Assembly (NCBI RefSeq): GCF_001243895.1
Contig: NZ_LN851186.1
Coordinates: forward strand, 3,760,424-3,812,788
Source: Bacillus testis
GTDB taxonomy: Bacteria; Bacillota; Bacilli; Bacillales; DSM-1321
Length of the DNA stretch: 52,365 nucleotides
Direction of reading: 5' to 3'
This document shows positions 51,271 to 52,365 of the stretch, piece after piece. The position numbers and the translations under genes were made by a program. Within the stretch, counting starts at the first letter, position 1. Each line of letters starts with the position of its first letter. Under the pieces are notes generated by a model. That model saw nothing but the letters and a program-made list of their open reading frames with translations, searched no databases and was not told where the DNA came from.

Positions 51271-51430
51271 TATTGGAGTAATGCCCCAGTTTCTTTAAGT
51301 ACCTCATTTCACAAATATAGTTAGTTTTACATAATTAATCGGTTCATTCAATATAGGAATGCTGCTCCGTTTGTTGCATAAGAAATAAACAATTTTATTA
51401 TAAATTAAATAACTTTATTGTCTTCGTTAG

Positions 51431-51457
51431 AAAAAGAGAGACAGTATGCTGTCTCTC
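51431..51457 (-). terminator. Terminator after the membrane-anchored unknown
   Basis: Perfect 9-bp stem gagagacag / ctgtctctc followed by ttttt on the minus strand, 8 bp after the stop. Confidence 0.9.
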
Positions 51458-51464
51458 CAAATAG

Positions 51465-52019
51465 TTACTCATCCAAAATTAATTCCTTACCGTTTTTATC
51501 ATACGCCATAAAAGATATCGTTACAGGGCTTTTAATAGTAGTCGGTAGCAAATTTACCACCGTAAAGTAATCACCTTTAGGCACATCTACACGATAACTG
51601 TAATCTGCTGTTTGTAAATCTACTTCTATCATTGATATCTTCTCATTCAGATTTACGCCATAAAGCACTACATAAACCCCATCATCCGTCGCAACATCTT
51701 CATATTGTACCATACTCGTTCCAGAACCCGATGACACAATCTTTAGTCGATTGTTTATACCTTTCTCTAACACCGCCATAGCTGGGGATTCATCCAGCTT
51801 ATAAGAAGCAAGATATGTACCTGTTTCCCCTAACTGTTTAAATGATTTAACCTCTATCGTATGCGGTGTATCAAACCTTTTTTCCCAATCCTCTAAATGC
51901 TTTTTAATATCCACCGCATCCGTCTTTATCGGGTACTGTGCGTACAAACTAATGACCCCTATACCAATAATAATTACAGTAAATACAACGCTATACAGCA
52001 ACTTCTTCTTGTTTGCTAT
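51465..52019 (-). CDS. Membrane-anchored extracellular protein of unknown function, start codon uncertain
   Basis: A protein of 178-184 residues with one N-terminal membrane helix (about LLYSVVFTVIIIGIGVISLYA) and an extracellular beta-rich domain (SYKLDESPAMAVLEKG, SGTSMVQYEDVATDDGVYVVLYGVN, PTTIKSPVTISFMAYDKNGKEL). I do not recognise the family. The natural start is at 52019, where aaaggggag sits 6 nt before ATA-GCA-AAC-AAG-AAG-AAG; a standard ATG would give MANKKK ahead of the helix. The codon present is ATA, so translation may start at ATA, or at the TTG at 52001 without a ribosome site, or be much reduced. An extended -10 promoter lies at 52082-52090. Confidence 0.65.
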   Translation of the reverse strand: MANKKKLLYSVVFTVIIIGIGVISLYAQYPIKTDAVDIKKHLEDWEKRFDTPHTIEVKSFKQLGETGTYLASYKLDESPAMAVLEKGINNRLKIVSSGSGTSMVQYEDVATDDGVYVVLYGVNLNEKISMIEVDLQTADYSYRVDVPKGDYFTVVNLLPTTIKSPVTISFMAYDKNGKELILDE

Positions 52020-52081
52020 ATAAATCTCCCCTTTGATAGTTGTCTCTCTTGAAAATTGGATTTTGTAAATTTTCCGCTTTA

Positions 52082-52090
52082 ATTATACCA
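52082..52090 (-). promoter_or_regulatory. Extended -10 promoter of the membrane-anchored unknown
   Basis: The minus strand reads TGG-TATAAT about 63 bp before the ATA/ATG position. Confidence 0.5.
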
Positions 52091-52169
52091 TTTTGCCCCT
52101 TTTGCGTTTCATAAAAATGGAAGCATTTATTGAGCTAACCTGCCACTTTTATTCAATAAGAACTTCAAT

Positions 52170-52201
52170 AAAAAAAGCGTTAATCCTTTTTAGATTAGCG
52201 C
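52170..52201 (-). terminator. Terminator of a minus-strand gene beyond the right edge
   Basis: The minus strand has gcgctaatc-taaaaa-ggattaacgc followed by ttttttt. No open gene lies between it and the window end, so its gene starts outside or this is a detached terminator. Confidence 0.75.
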
Positions 52202-52365
52202 CCAATTAAGTTCATAACTTTATTTCTTGTCCCACGATCATTACCCGAGTTGTATGATGCTTCTGAATTGGGACAGTAATGTTCGTTAACTTGTCTTATT
52301 CAACGAATTCAATAATAGCTTCAAACTCTCTTCTACTGATTTTTGTAAGTTCTATTCATTTTGTA

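Noticed and set aside
1..52365. CRISPR arrays, tRNA or rRNA genes, phage genes
   Set aside because: No regularly spaced direct repeats, no cloverleaf or rRNA-like segments and no phage structural genes were seen in either strand.

Overview
The window looks like a chromosomal segment of a low-to-moderate GC Gram-positive spore-former of the Bacillaceae. The reasons are AGGAGG-type ribosome binding sites on almost every gene, frequent TTG/GTG starts, rho-independent terminators after most operons, and a block at the right end (ywqB, ywqA, ssbB, ywpF homologues) that matches the Bacillus subtilis gene set of that name. No rRNA, tRNA or CRISPR array was seen.

Layout. 0-1.7 kb: an IS1182-family insertion sequence cut by the left edge. 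1.7-5.7 kb: a small frameshifted gene, an OsmC-like protein, a membrane-anchored unknown and proline dehydrogenase. 6-8 kb: a subtilisin-like protease carrying S-layer homology (SLH) domains. 8.1-10.1 kb: an AT-rich scar with two gene fragments, an IS150-group remnant and a roughly 570-nt non-coding stretch with many ordered hairpins and a terminator. 10.2-13.8 kb: the large S-layer protein gene with a long AT-rich leader. 14.4-24.2 kb: a divergent cluster for the secondary cell wall polysaccharide (SCWP) that SLH domains bind: polymerase/ligase, two GT4 glycosyltransferases, TagA, UDP-ManNAc dehydrogenase, the pyruvyl transferase CsaB and a MurJ-type flippase. 24.3-41.4 kb: seven more SLH proteins with wall-active or proteolytic modules (CAP, three paralogous GH73 glucosaminidases, NlpC/P60, subtilase, Amidase_3), interrupted at 27.8-31.9 kb by ordinary housekeeping or accessory genes (two lipoproteins, DinB, TrmO, TetR, GNAT). 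41.8-52.4 kb: a CorA-like membrane protein, two tiny genes (38 and 34 codons), the SWIM/SNF2 pair, ssbB, ywpF, a VOC protein and a membrane-anchored unknown.

How it works together (inference from families). The SCWP genes make and pyruvylate a wall glycan, the S-layer protein and eight SLH enzymes dock on it, and those enzymes would trim peptidoglycan or process proteins at the surface. One SLH glucosaminidase has a textbook SigD (motility/autolysin) promoter.

Most unusual signals: the structured non-coding stretch at 9470-10038; a dispersed intergenic repeat (three loci) whose terminal stems differ in sequence but keep pairing; two inverted-repeat elements nested in one copy of that repeat; a CorA-like protein with a divergent cytoplasmic domain; and several frameshift or start-codon lesions in small genes.
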